A DNA stretch of 59,478 nt, from NCBI RefSeq assembly GCF_007280555.1, contig NZ_VKDB01000020.1:1-59478 (forward strand), in the 5' to 3' direction. The stretch is from Deinococcus detaillensis. Lineage in GTDB: Bacteria > Deinococcota > Deinococci > Deinococcales > Deinococcaceae. Below, piece by piece: positions 14,783-24,051 of the stretch (position 1 is the stretch's first letter; every line of letters begins with the position of its first letter). A program made the translations under genes and the position numbers. The notes under the pieces are model-generated. The model made no database searches and was not told the DNA's origin. It saw nothing but the letters and a program-made list of their open reading frames with translations.

Positions 14783-16357
14783 ATGAAGAGACTGACCCGC
14801 GCCGCGCTCGCCCTTGCCGCCACGCTCTCTCTCGGTCAAGCCCTCGGCGTTACACGCGGCGGCCAGATGGTGTTTGGCCGCTACGCCGACTCGCTGTTTC
14901 TCGACCCGGTGCTCAACGACGCCAACCTCGACATCTGGATTCTGACCAACCTCTACGACACGCTGCTGCAACCCACCCCCGACGGCAAGCGCGTGCAGCC
15001 GGGCCTGGCCAGCCGCTACGTGCTGTCTAAAGACGGCAAGACGATTACCCTGACGCTGCGTCCCAACATCAAGTTTGCCGACGGCAGCCCGATCACCTCC
15101 GCCGACGTGAAGTGGAGCTTAGATCGCGCCCGCAACCCCGACAACGGCGCGTGGGTGGATCTGCTCGGCTCGATTGCCAGTGTGGCCGTCAGCGGCAACA
15201 CCGTGACCGTGAATCTCAAGAACCCTGATCCTTCGATCATCCCGGCGCTGGCGACTTTCAACACCGGCATCATGCCGCAGAAGCTTTTCAACGCCGCGCC
15301 CGGCAAGAACGACGCCGAAAAAGCCAAGGCGTTTGCCGAGAAGCCCATTGGCTCGGGCCCCTTCGTGCTCAGCGAGTGGAAGCGCGGCTCGTACATGGTC
15401 CTCAAGCGCAACCCGTATTACTGGAAGATGGGCGAGGACAAGAAGTCGCTGCCTTACCTCGATACCCTGCGCTTCGAGATCATCCCCGACGACAACACCC
15501 GCATCCTCAAGATGCAGGCCGGCGAGTTGCAGGGAGCCGAATTCATTCCGCTGAGCCGGGTGGCCGAACTCAAGGCCGATCCCAAGATCAATATGGCGCT
15601 GTTTCCCTCAACACAGGTCAGCAGCGTCTTCATGAATAACCGTCCCAAGCTCAAGGACGGCAGCGCCAACCCACTATCGGACGTGCGGGTGCGTCAGGCG
15701 CTCAATTACGCCGTGAACCGTCCGGCCCTGATTCAGCTGGTGACCTTCGGCAACGGCAAACCGATGAAGTCGTTCATGTCGTCGTCTACCCCGCTGTTCG
15801 ACAAGTCACAGAAAGGTTACACCTACGATTTGGCCAAAGCCAAGTCCCTGTTGGCGGCAGCGGGTTACGCCAACGGCACTGACGTAAGCATCCTGGTGAC
15901 CTCCGGTAGCGCCAACGGACAGGCGCTGGCGACGGCCCTCCAGCAGATGTGGGGCGCGGTGGGCGTGCGGCTCAAGATTGAGCAGCTCGACGCTGCCAGC
16001 AGTACTGCCCGCTACCGCGCCAACGACTTTCAGATGCGCGCCAGCGCTTGGACCGACGACATCGCCGATCCCAGCGAGATCACCAGCTACTTCGCCGTGG
16101 CAGGTGCCACTGAAGCGGCCCACACCGGCTTCACCGATCCCACCATCGAAAAGCTGTTTGTGCAGAGCCAGCAGGAAACTGACAAAGTCAAACGCGCCGC
16201 GCAGTACAAGCAGATTCAGACCATCTACACCAACGCTTCTCCCATCATCTACCTCTACGAGACGCCGTATCCAGTGGCGCTGGCCCAATTCGTCAAGGGC
16301 TTTAACCAAATTCCTCTCGGCAACAACATCTTCGAGAAAACCAGCATCGAGAAATAA
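14783..16357 (+). CDS. Peptide-type ABC transporter substrate-binding protein
   Basis: A 524-residue family-5 solute-binding protein (DppA/OppA type) that captures peptides or related solutes outside the membrane. It has a cleavable signal (MKRLTRAALALAATLSLGQA) without a lipobox cysteine. Family blocks are LDPVLNDANLDIWILTNLYD (about 30-50), IKFADGSPITSADVKWSLDR (split, about 92-112), PIGSGPFVLSEWKRG (about 190) and VRVRQALNYAVNRP (about 303). The ATG follows AGGAGATCC. It opens a long operon and is separated from the permease gene by a hairpin that could give it higher expression. Confidence 0.93.
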   Translation: MKRLTRAALALAATLSLGQALGVTRGGQMVFGRYADSLFLDPVLNDANLDIWILTNLYDTLLQPTPDGKRVQPGLASRYVLSKDGKTITLTLRPNIKFADGSPITSADVKWSLDRARNPDNGAWVDLLGSIASVAVSGNTVTVNLKNPDPSIIPALATFNTGIMPQKLFNAAPGKNDAEKAKAFAEKPIGSGPFVLSEWKRGSYMVLKRNPYYWKMGEDKKSLPYLDTLRFEIIPDDNTRILKMQAGELQGAEFIPLSRVAELKADPKINMALFPSTQVSSVFMNNRPKLKDGSANPLSDVRVRQALNYAVNRPALIQLVTFGNGKPMKSFMSSSTPLFDKSQKGYTYDLAKAKSLLAAAGYANGTDVSILVTSGSANGQALATALQQMWGAVGVRLKIEQLDAASSTARYRANDFQMRASAWTDDIADPSEITSYFAVAGATEAAHTGFTDPTIEKLFVQSQQETDKVKRAAQYKQIQTIYTNASPIIYLYETPYPVALAQFVKGFNQIPLGNNIFEKTSIEK

Positions 16358-16455
16358 GCTCTGGGGACTGGGTTCCAAGAGGTAATTTCTAAATTCGAAG
16401 TCGGAAGTTTAGCTTTTCGAATACTGTAATTTTTAATAACCATCATGTTTTGCTG

Positions 16456-16486
16456 TGCGCCACGCTTCCTGTTCTGGCGTGGCGCA
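16456..16486 (+). terminator. Intercistronic hairpin after the binding-protein gene
   Basis: A perfect 10-bp stem (16456-16465 with 16477-16486, 11-nt loop) followed by TCTTCTAT, in the 208-nt gap before the permease. Partial termination or 3'-end protection here is a common way to make more binding protein than membrane subunits. Confidence 0.6.
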
Positions 16487-16565
16487 TCTTCTATGCCGCA
16501 ACTGTTAGGCAATTGTGCTGATAGCCCAGATTTAAGCCGTTTCGGCAGCTTCTCAAGGAGATGGA

Positions 16566-17504
16566 ATGCATTCCAGCTATATTCTGCGGCGACTTCTTCA
16601 GATCATTCCGCTGTTCCTGGCGGTGATGGTGGTCGTTTTCGTGCTCGTTCACCTCATTCCCGGCGACCCGGTAAGCGCCATACTTGGCGACCGCGCCACC
16701 CCAGATAAAGTGGCGCGTGCCAACCGTGAGCTGGGGCTGGACAAGCCTCTGGCCGTGCAGTTCGGCCTCTTTGTGAATCAGGTGCTGCACGGCAACCTGG
16801 GCGAGAGCATCAACCTCAAGGTGCCGGTGGTGCGCCTGATTCTCGACCGGCTGCCAGTCACCCTCTTTGTGGACGTATACGCCGCCGTGTTGGGTGTGGT
16901 GATGGCGGTGCCGCTGGCGGTGCTGGCCGCTGTGCGCCGCAACACCTGGATAGACGGCCTGATCCGGGCGGTGTTTCAAGTGGGTCTGTCGCTGCCAGTC
17001 TTCTATGTGGCCCTACAGCTGCTGACGCTGCTGGGGGCGCGGTTGGGCTGGTTTCCTATTGGCGGCTACGGCACTACCTTCAGCGAGCACCTTTACCACC
17101 TGTTTTTGCCGGCCCTGACGCTGGGCCTCAACTTGGCGGCGATTTTGGTTCGCACCCTCCGCAACAGCGTGATCGAAGTCCTGACCGCCGAATACGTGGA
17201 TTTCGCCCGTGCCAAGGGTTTACGCAGCCGCGTCATCATGACCCGCCATGTGCTGCGTAACGCGCTGATCGCCACCGTCACGCTACTGGGACTGAATATC
17301 GGCGGGCTGATCGGCGGAGCCGTCATCACCGAAACGGTCTTCGCCATTCCCGGCGTCGGGAAACTGATGGTCGACGCCATCTTCGGGCGCGACTATCCAG
17401 TGATTCAGGGCCTGACGCTGACCTTTGCCGTGCTGGTATCGCTGGTCTTTCTGGCCACCGACTTGATTCACGCCCGGCTCGACCCGCGTGCGGAGCTGTC
17501 GTGA
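16566..17504 (+). CDS. Peptide ABC transporter permease (DppB type)
   Basis: A 312-residue membrane permease with six helices. It has the family N-terminus YILRRLLQIIPLFLAVMVVVF (split, residues 4-24), GDPVSAILGDRATPDKV after the first helix, and the cytoplasmic EAA-type loop EYVDFARAKGLRSRVIMTRH (about residues 215-234) that contacts the ATPases. CAAGGAG precedes the ATG. It pairs with the DppC-type protein encoded next. Confidence 0.93.
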   Translation: MHSSYILRRLLQIIPLFLAVMVVVFVLVHLIPGDPVSAILGDRATPDKVARANRELGLDKPLAVQFGLFVNQVLHGNLGESINLKVPVVRLILDRLPVTLFVDVYAAVLGVVMAVPLAVLAAVRRNTWIDGLIRAVFQVGLSLPVFYVALQLLTLLGARLGWFPIGGYGTTFSEHLYHLFLPALTLGLNLAAILVRTLRNSVIEVLTAEYVDFARAKGLRSRVIMTRHVLRNALIATVTLLGLNIGGLIGGAVITETVFAIPGVGKLMVDAIFGRDYPVIQGLTLTFAVLVSLVFLATDLIHARLDPRAELS

Positions 17505-17592
17505 GCAGCTTTGAGCTGGATCAATCCCCCGCCCTCCTCTGGCTGCTGCTCCAAGCTGCAAACCACGCGCCACACGCCGCCCGGAGGGCTCA

Positions 17593-18447
17593 ATGACCAC
17601 CATGCACTCCCCCGCGCTGGAGGTGCCGACTCGCCCGCGCCGCCGAATGCCCAAGGCGACGCTGCTGATCGGCTTGGTGCTGCTGCTGCTCTTGATCGTG
17701 GCCGCCATTTTCCCGCAGTATCTGGCCCGCTACAGCCCCACCGACTTCGATTACGAAGCGATCTTGCAGGGGCCGAATGCCAAGCATGTCTTCGGCACCG
17801 ACAACTTCGGGCGCGACATTCTGAGCCGGATCATCTACGGCACCCGCGTCGATATGCAGATCGCCGTGTTTACCACTCTCTTTCCGTTCATCTTCGGCAC
17901 GCTGCTGGGAGCCCTGACCGGTTACCTGGGCAAATGGAGCGACGCGGTGGTGGGCCGCTTCGCCGATCTGGTGGTGGTCTTTCCCTTCCTGGTGCTGGTC
18001 ATCGCCATCGTGGCGGTGCTGGGGCCGGGCCTTACCAACATGTACATCGCGGTCAGCGCGGTGGGCTGGGTCAGCTACTGGCGGCTGACACGCGGCGAGG
18101 TCATGGCGCAGAAGAAAGCCGAATATGCGCAGGCCGGACGGGTGCTCGGGTACAGCCCAGGACGCATTCTGCTGCGCCACCTGCTGCCCAACGCCGTCAC
18201 GCCCGCCATCGTCTATCTGATGACCGACATGAGCCTGGGCATTCTGCTGGGCGCGTCGCTCGGCTATCTGGGCCTGGGCGCACAGCCGCCCACACCCGAA
18301 TGGGGCGTGATGGTGGCCGACGGTAAAAACTTCATGGCCACCGCGTGGTGGATCAGCACCTTTCCGGGCCTGGCCCTGACGCTGGCAGGCGTGACCTTCA
18401 GCCTGATCGGTGACGGATTGGCCGACGCCCTGAGGCCCCGCGCATGA
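17593..18447 (+). CDS. Peptide ABC transporter permease (DppC type)
   Basis: A 284-residue permease. It begins with a cytoplasmic basic stretch and one helix, then the family block HVFGTDNFGRDILSRIIYGT (about 66-85), the loop EYAQAGRVLGYSPGRILLRH (about 177-196) and LGYLGLGAQPPTPEWGVMV near the end. CGGAGG precedes the ATG at 17593. It overlaps the ATPase gene by ATGA. Confidence 0.93.
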   Translation: MTTMHSPALEVPTRPRRRMPKATLLIGLVLLLLLIVAAIFPQYLARYSPTDFDYEAILQGPNAKHVFGTDNFGRDILSRIIYGTRVDMQIAVFTTLFPFIFGTLLGALTGYLGKWSDAVVGRFADLVVVFPFLVLVIAIVAVLGPGLTNMYIAVSAVGWVSYWRLTRGEVMAQKKAEYAQAGRVLGYSPGRILLRHLLPNAVTPAIVYLMTDMSLGILLGASLGYLGLGAQPPTPEWGVMVADGKNFMATAWWISTFPGLALTLAGVTFSLIGDGLADALRPRA

Positions 18448-19466
18448 CCGCTTTTGTTAAGGAACAGGCTCCACTCCTGACTGTGCGCGATCTGAACGTC
18501 CGCATTCCCACACCTGGTGGGGTGCTCCACGCGGTGCGCGGCGTCAACTTCGATTTGATGCCCGGCGAGGTGCTGGGCCTGGTGGGCGAGTCGGGCAGCG
18601 GCAAGAGCGTGACCCTGCGCTCGCTGATCCGGCTGCACCGCCCGCCGATTCAGATGACCGGAACCGTCGAGTACGGCGGCCAGAATCTGCTGGGCGTCTC
18701 CGACTCGAAGCTGCGCTCGGTGCGCGGCGGGCAGATCAGCATGATCTTTCAGGAGCCGATGTCAGCCCTCAATCCGGTGCTGACGGTGGGCGAGCAGATC
18801 GAGGAGAACCTGCGCGAACACAAAGGCTTGCGTGGCAAGGCGGCGCAGAACCGGGCCGCTGAACTGCTGGACCTGACCGGCATTCCCAGCCCCCGCGCCC
18901 GCCTCGCGGATTACCCACACCAGTTTTCCGGCGGGATGCGCCAGCGGGCCATGATCGCCATTGCGCTGGCTTCCGAGCCGCAATTGCTGCTGGCTGACGA
19001 GCCGACGACGGCACTCGACGTGACCATCCAGGATCAGATCCTGAGACTCCTGCTGCGGCTGCGAGAGGAACTGCACATGAGCGTGATTCTGGTGACGCAC
19101 GATCTGGGCGTGGTGGCGCAGACCTGTGACCGGGTGGCCGTGATGTACGGCGGGCGATTGGTGGAAACGGCGGGTGTGAACGACCTGTTTCACGCGCCCA
19201 AACACGCCTACACGCTGGGCCTCTTGCGGAGCCTGCCGGGGGCCGGGGAGCACCGACGCCCGCTTCAGCCGATTCCCGGCGGGCCGCCTGATTTGCGTTC
19301 GCTGCCGCCGGGTTGCCCCTTTGCGCCGCGCTGCGAATACGTGACGGACGACTGCCGGGGCAACGAGCCGCCCCTGCTGGAAGTTGCGCCGGGACGGTTC
19401 AGCGCCTGCATTCATTACGCCGAATTGCCAGCCCTCAAAGCCAGTCTCGAGGAGGTAGGAGTATGA
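18444..19466 (+). CDS. Peptide ABC transporter ATPase (DppD type)
   Basis: A 340-residue ATPase with Walker A GESGSGKS (about 50-57), Q-loop [10 protein letters not shown], signature [12 protein letters not shown], Walker [13 protein letters not shown] and H-loop VTHDLG. The C-terminal oligopeptide-type extension carries a Cys pattern ([10 protein letters not shown], then DDC), which in some relatives binds an iron-sulfur cluster. It is coupled on both sides by ATGA overlaps. Confidence 0.94.
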   Translation: MTAFVKEQAPLLTVRDLNVRIPTPGGVLHAVRGVNFDLMPGEVLGLVGESGSGKSVTLRSLIRLHRPPIQMTGTVEYGGQNLLGVSDSKLRSVRGGQISMIFQEPMSALNPVLTVGEQIEENLREHKGLRGKAAQNRAAELLDLTGIPSPRARLADYPHQFSGGMRQRAMIAIALASEPQLLLADEPTTALDVTIQDQILRLLLRLREELHMSVILVTHDLGVVAQTCDRVAVMYGGRLVETAGVNDLFHAPKHAYTLGLLRSLPGAGEHRRPLQPIPGGPPDLRSLPPGCPFAPRCEYVTDDCRGNEPPLLEVAPGRFSACIHYAELPALKASLEEVGV

Positions 19467-20497
19467 CCGTGCCTCTCTCCAAATCCACTCCGCCTTTAAT
19501 GGAAATCCACGGTCTGACCAAGACGTTTCCGGTGGCGCAGAGCTTACTTTCGCGCTGGAGAGGCCAACCGCAGCGGGCGGTGCAGGCCCTGACCGACGTG
19601 GAGCTGAACGTGCGGCGCGGCGAGACGCTCGGCATCGTGGGCGAGAGTGGCTGCGGCAAGTCCACGCTGGCCCGCACGCTGGTCCGGCTCTACGACGCCG
19701 ACCGGGGCAGCGTCCGTTACGGCGATCTGGACGTGCTGGCGCTGCGCGGCGCGGACTTGCGGCAATACAACCGCCGGGTTCAGATGATCTTTCAAGATCC
19801 CTATTCCAGCCTCAACCCGCGTATGACCGTTGAAGCTGTGCTGCGCGAGGCGCTGAGCGTCCACAAGATGCGCCCGCCCGCCGAGCAGCCCGCCCGCGTG
19901 CGCGAACTGCTGAAGCTGGTGGGTCTGCCACCCGAGGCTGCTGGACGCCTGCCGCACGAGTTCTCCGGCGGCCAACGCCAGCGCATCGGCATCGCGCGGG
20001 CGCTGGCGCTGGAACCCGAATGCCTAATCGCCGACGAGCTGGTGTCGGCGCTGGACGTGTCGGTGCAGGCGCAGGTGGTCAACCTGCTGCTGGAGTTGCA
20101 GGAACGCCTGGACCTGACGGTGCTGTTCGTGGCCCACGATTTGCGGCTGGTGCGTCACATCTCGCACCGGGTGGCGGTGATGTATTTGGGCCGGGTGGTG
20201 GAAGTCTCGGACACGGAGACGATCTTCACGGCTCCGCGTCATCCGTACACGCAGGCTCTTCTCGCCGCTGCGCCCACCCTCGATCCGAGCCAGCGCACGG
20301 CGGCCCCGGCCATCATGGGCGAGTTGCCCAGCCCGCTGAACGTGCCGAGCGGCTGCGCCTTCAGAACACGCTGCCCGTACGCCTTCGAGCGCTGCGCCAC
20401 CGAGCGGCCCGCCCTGCTCAAGTTGGAAGACGGCCCGGAGGTGGCCTGCCATCTGTACGACCCTGCCCAAACTGCGCCCTTCAAGCTGGCGACATGA
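19463..20497 (+). CDS. Peptide ABC transporter ATPase (DppF type)
   Basis: A 344-residue ATPase, partner of the preceding one. Walker A is GESGCGKST, signature FSGGQRQRIGIARALA, H-loop VAHDLR, and the C-terminal extension has CAFRTRCPYAFERC. In Walker B the usual ADEPVSALD reads ADELVSALD: the proline after the catalytic glutamate is replaced by leucine. The glutamate itself is present. The start at 19463 is set by GGAGGTAGGAGT and the ATGA overlap; the longer open frame upstream is not coding in this phase. Confidence 0.93.
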   Translation: MTVPLSKSTPPLMEIHGLTKTFPVAQSLLSRWRGQPQRAVQALTDVELNVRRGETLGIVGESGCGKSTLARTLVRLYDADRGSVRYGDLDVLALRGADLRQYNRRVQMIFQDPYSSLNPRMTVEAVLREALSVHKMRPPAEQPARVRELLKLVGLPPEAAGRLPHEFSGGQRQRIGIARALALEPECLIADELVSALDVSVQAQVVNLLLELQERLDLTVLFVAHDLRLVRHISHRVAVMYLGRVVEVSDTETIFTAPRHPYTQALLAAAPTLDPSQRTAAPAIMGELPSPLNVPSGCAFRTRCPYAFERCATERPALLKLEDGPEVACHLYDPAQTAPFKLAT

Positions 20498-21537
20498 AAT
20501 CTCCCGTGCAGGAACCATCTTCCGGAGCCGCTGAGCCTTTTGTCTGGCCGCTGGGCATCGACCGCAGTCTGGGGGTGCCGGTCAACACCCAACTGCGCGG
20601 GCAACTGGAATACGGGATTGCCTGCGGGGACATCCCGCGCGGCGCACGGCTGCCCAGCGTGCGCGAACTGTCTCAGGAACTGGGCGTGGCGCACATGACG
20701 GTGGCGGGCGTCTACAAAGAACTGCTGGGGCTGGGCCTGATCATGACCTCACGCGGGCGCGGCACCTTCGTGGCCGCCGCGCCGCAGCCGCCGCCCGGCC
20801 CTGATTTGACGCGGCTGACCCGGCTGCTCTCGGACACGCTGGCGCGGGCCGAGGGCGAGGGCTACAGCCTGCGCCAGATCGGGGAGGCCATGAACGCCCT
20901 GATCGCACGCGGCGCACAGCCGCAGCAAACCGGTGTCAGCGTGCTGCTGGTGGGCTTATTTGCCGACGCCACCCGCAGTTACGCGGCGAACGTTCAGGCG
21001 GCGCTGCCTGCCGGAGACCGGGTGCAGGCAGTCACGCTGGACGACCTGCGTTCCGGGCGCTCGCACACCGACGCGCAAAACGCCGACGTGGTGCTGGCGC
21101 TGGCCCACCGCCTGAATGAGACGCGGGCACTTTTGCCGGGCCGGGAGATTATTCCGGTGGGCTTCATTCCCTCGCAGCGCACCCGAGCGGCGCTGGCGGC
21201 CCTCGACCCGATGATCCGGCTGACGATTGTGACGACCTTCGAAGAATTTCTGCCCACCTTTCTGAGCGGCGTCAAACGTTTCGCGCCGCATGTCTTGTCT
21301 ATTCAGGCCACTCACCTGCACGCCAAGGATTTACAGAGCGTGCTGGACGCCTGTGACGTGGCCACTTACGCCACCGGCTCCGAAAGAGTCCGCACCTTGA
21401 TACCCAACAAGCCGGCCCTCGAATACCGCCACGTCGTCGACCCGCGCGACATCGGGGGGCTGGTGCTGCCCGCCGTGGAAGCGCAGCGAACGTCCCGAAA
21501 AACGCCATCACACAAGCCCAAAAAGGAGCTGTCATGA
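20494..21537 (+). CDS. GntR-type regulator with a ligand-binding-like C-terminus
   Basis: A 347-residue regulator. Residues about 25-90 are a GntR winged helix (IPRGARLPSVRELSQELGVA, then GLGLIMTSRGRGTFVAA). The C-terminal part is neither a clear FCD nor UTRA domain: GVSVLLVGLFAD, VVLALAHRLNETRALL and IIPVGFIPSQRT alternate strands and helices like a periplasmic-binding-protein fold, which would sense a small ligand. It is embedded in the operon by ATGA overlaps at both ends, so it probably regulates this operon in response to the transported compound or its product. Confidence 0.82.
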   Translation: MKSPVQEPSSGAAEPFVWPLGIDRSLGVPVNTQLRGQLEYGIACGDIPRGARLPSVRELSQELGVAHMTVAGVYKELLGLGLIMTSRGRGTFVAAAPQPPPGPDLTRLTRLLSDTLARAEGEGYSLRQIGEAMNALIARGAQPQQTGVSVLLVGLFADATRSYAANVQAALPAGDRVQAVTLDDLRSGRSHTDAQNADVVLALAHRLNETRALLPGREIIPVGFIPSQRTRAALAALDPMIRLTIVTTFEEFLPTFLSGVKRFAPHVLSIQATHLHAKDLQSVLDACDVATYATGSERVRTLIPNKPALEYRHVVDPRDIGGLVLPAVEAQRTSRKTPSHKPKKELS

Positions 21538-22241
21538 CCGCGATTGAACAGATGAACTGGATGCAGGTCGAAGAGTACCTCAAGAGCGACAACCGCTGCA
21601 TTTTGCCGCTGGGCAGCACCGAGCAGCATGCGCACCTGAGCCTGTGCGTGGACAACATCTTGCCCTCCAAGCTGGCACATGACGCGGTGGGGGGCTCCGG
21701 CGTGCCGGTCTTTCCCGTCTTACCCTACGGCGTCACGCCGTACTTCCGGGCCTATCCGGGCAGCATCAATATCCGGGTGCAGACGTATTTGGCGATCGTG
21801 CGCGATATTCTGGACGACCTGCACGAGCAGGGCTTCCGGCGAATATTGATCGTCAACGGACACGGCGGCAACACCCCAGCGCAGGGCTTTACCGCCGAGT
21901 GGATGGCCGACCATCCCGGCACGCAGGTCAAGTTTCACAACTGGTGGAACGCCCCGCAGGTCTGGGCCAAAGTGCAGGCCACCGACTCCAACGCCAGCCA
22001 CGCGTCTTGGATGGAGAATTTTCCGTGGACGCGGCTAGACGGCGTGGAGATGCCGGACACGGAGAAAACTGGCGTGGACTTCGATTACATGCGGTTGCTC
22101 GGCCCGGCGGCGCTGCGCGAGTACCTTGGTGAGGGCAATTTCGGCGGCAAATTCCAGCGCCCCGACGCCGACATGCAGGCCATCTGGGACGTGGCCGTGG
22201 CCGAAACCCGCGCCATGCTGGAAAAAGGGTGGGCCGAGTGA
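21534..22241 (+). CDS. Creatininase-family amidohydrolase
   Basis: A 235-residue metal-dependent hydrolase. Metal-binding motifs of the creatininase family are visible: LPLGSTEQHAHLSLCVDN (E at about 29 and H at 31, D about 38) and NGHGGNT (about 107-113). Members open cyclic or linear amides (creatinine, formamidopyrimidine-type substrates); the substrate here is unknown. Coupled to neighbours by ATGA and GTGA. In this operon it may hydrolyse the imported amide. Confidence 0.88.
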   Translation: MTAIEQMNWMQVEEYLKSDNRCILPLGSTEQHAHLSLCVDNILPSKLAHDAVGGSGVPVFPVLPYGVTPYFRAYPGSINIRVQTYLAIVRDILDDLHEQGFRRILIVNGHGGNTPAQGFTAEWMADHPGTQVKFHNWWNAPQVWAKVQATDSNASHASWMENFPWTRLDGVEMPDTEKTGVDFDYMRLLGPAALREYLGEGNFGGKFQRPDADMQAIWDVAVAETRAMLEKGWAE

Positions 22242-23281
22242 GCGAGGAGGACTCGCAACGCCTGCTGATCTGGGGAGCCGGGGCCATCGGCGGCACGATT
22301 GGCGCGTATCTGCTGCGCGGCGGCTGTGACGTGACCTTCGTGGATGTGGACGCGGGTCACGTCACAGCCATCAATGAACGCGGCCTGAGCATCACCGGCC
22401 CGTTTGGAGAGTTCAACGTGACTGCCCCCGCCTTCACCCCAGAGACGCTGAAAAGCCAGTGGGACACCATCTTGCTGTGTACCAAGGCGCAACACACGGC
22501 GGCGGCAGCCAAAGCCCTCGCGCCCCATCTCAGCCCCGGCGGCGTGGTGGTGTCCATCCAGAATGGCCTCAACCCGCTGATCATCAACGAACACATCCCG
22601 CCGGGGCAGGTGCTGGGCAGCTTCGTCAACTTCGGCGCGGATTATCTGGAGCCGGGCGTGGTGCAGTACGGCGGGCGGGGCGTGGTGGTCATCGGTGAGC
22701 AGGACGGACAGTTGACCGATCGGGCGCGGCGAGTCCATCAGATGCTCCAGCACTTCGAGCCTGACGCCGTCCTGAGTCCCAACGTGTTCGGCTACCTGTG
22801 GAGCAAGCTCGCTTACGGGGCACTGCTGTTTGCCACCGCCGTGACCAACGACAGCATCGCCGACGCGCTTGCACGGCCCGAAGACCGCGCCCTCTACACC
22901 GAACTGGGCCGCGAGGTCATGCGGGTGGCCCTGGCGCACGGGGTCACGCCCGAAGCCTTCAACGGCTTTGACCCGGCGGCCTTTTTGCCGGATGCTGGTG
23001 ACGCGGCGGCGCAAACAAGTCTGGACGAGATGGTGGCCTTCAACCGCCGCAGCGCCAAGACACACAGTGGCATCTGGCGCGATCTGGCGGTTCGCAAACG
23101 CACGACGGAGGTGGACGCGCAACTCGGCTGGGTGGTGCATTTTGGGGCGCAGCACGCCGTTCCCACACCATTAAATGCCCGACTGATCGAGCTGATTCAC
23201 GAAATAGAGCAAGGAACGCGTGAGCTGGGCCGCGAGAATCTAACGGAGTTGCGCGGCCTCCTTCTTGAGGAACAAGCATGA
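22238..23281 (+). CDS. Ketopantoate reductase (PanE/ApbA) family enzyme
   Basis: A 347-residue NAD(P)H enzyme with Rossmann motif GAGAIGG near the N-terminus, ILLCTKAQHT (about 82-91), the family lysine and asparagine region LWSKLAYGALLFATAVTNDS (about 188-207), and a C-terminal helical domain with PTPLN. The start is taken as GTG 22238 in the GTGA overlap; GTG 22229 is an alternative. Although the family includes pantothenate synthesis, the catabolic operon suggests a different 2-oxo acid or hydroxy acid substrate. Confidence 0.85.
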   Translation: MSEEDSQRLLIWGAGAIGGTIGAYLLRGGCDVTFVDVDAGHVTAINERGLSITGPFGEFNVTAPAFTPETLKSQWDTILLCTKAQHTAAAAKALAPHLSPGGVVVSIQNGLNPLIINEHIPPGQVLGSFVNFGADYLEPGVVQYGGRGVVVIGEQDGQLTDRARRVHQMLQHFEPDAVLSPNVFGYLWSKLAYGALLFATAVTNDSIADALARPEDRALYTELGREVMRVALAHGVTPEAFNGFDPAAFLPDAGDAAAQTSLDEMVAFNRRSAKTHSGIWRDLAVRKRTTEVDAQLGWVVHFGAQHAVPTPLNARLIELIHEIEQGTRELGRENLTELRGLLLEEQA

Positions 23282-24051
23282 GCGGCAGTCAACGCTTCAC
23301 AGGTCAGACCGTCATTGTCACGGGCGCGGCCCACGGCTTCGGGCGCACGATTGCCCACGCTTTCGCTGGTGAGGGAGCGGCGGTCTGGGCCTGCGACGTG
23401 AACACCGAGGGGTTGGATGAAACGGCCCGGCTGATTCAGGAAGGCAGCCTGACGATCCAGACCCGGAAAGTGGACGTGGGTGACGCGGCTGCCGTCTCAG
23501 CTTTCATGGCCGAAGTCGTGGCCGAGACGGGCCGTGTGGATGTGCTGGTCAACAACGCGGGCGGCGTGCGAGGGCAGGTGGGCCGCCCCATCGAGGAGAT
23601 CAGCGCCCCGGATTGGCAGGCCATCTTCGCCGTCAACGTGGACGGGGCCTTTTTCTTCGCGCAGGCGGCGGCCCCGCACATGAAGGCCCAGAAGTCGGGC
23701 CGGATCATCAACATTTCCAGCGGCGCGGGCCTAGGCATCAGCCTGACCGGTATTCAGGCGTATGCCTCGGCCAAGGCTGCCCAGATCGGCCTGACCCGCC
23801 AGTTGGCGCATGAGCTGGGCGCGTGGGGCATCACCGTCAACAACGTGGCTCCCGGTTTCGTCCGCAGCAATCCCACCACCGAGCGCCAGTGGGAAAGCTA
23901 CGGCGAGGAGGGCCAGCGCAAACTGATAGACGGCATCGCGCTGAAGCGGCTGGGAACCCCTGAAGACATCGCCAATGCGGTGCTGTTCTTCGCCTCCGAT
24001 CAGGCGGGCTGGGTGACCGGGCAAGTCTTGAGTGTGGACGGCGGTAAATGA
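23278..24051 (+). CDS. Short-chain dehydrogenase/reductase
   Basis: A 257-residue classical SDR. It has the cofactor motif VTGAAHGFG (about 16-24), NNAGG, catalytic serine in NISSGAG, and YASAK with the catalytic tyrosine and lysine (about 160-164). D40 in ACDVN after the second strand points to NAD rather than NADP. ATGA overlaps join it to both neighbours. Substrate unknown; probably an alcohol or hydroxy acid intermediate of this operon. Confidence 0.9.
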   Translation: MSGSQRFTGQTVIVTGAAHGFGRTIAHAFAGEGAAVWACDVNTEGLDETARLIQEGSLTIQTRKVDVGDAAAVSAFMAEVVAETGRVDVLVNNAGGVRGQVGRPIEEISAPDWQAIFAVNVDGAFFFAQAAAPHMKAQKSGRIINISSGAGLGISLTGIQAYASAKAAQIGLTRQLAHELGAWGITVNNVAPGFVRSNPTTERQWESYGEEGQRKLIDGIALKRLGTPEDIANAVLFFASDQAGWVTGQVLSVDGGK

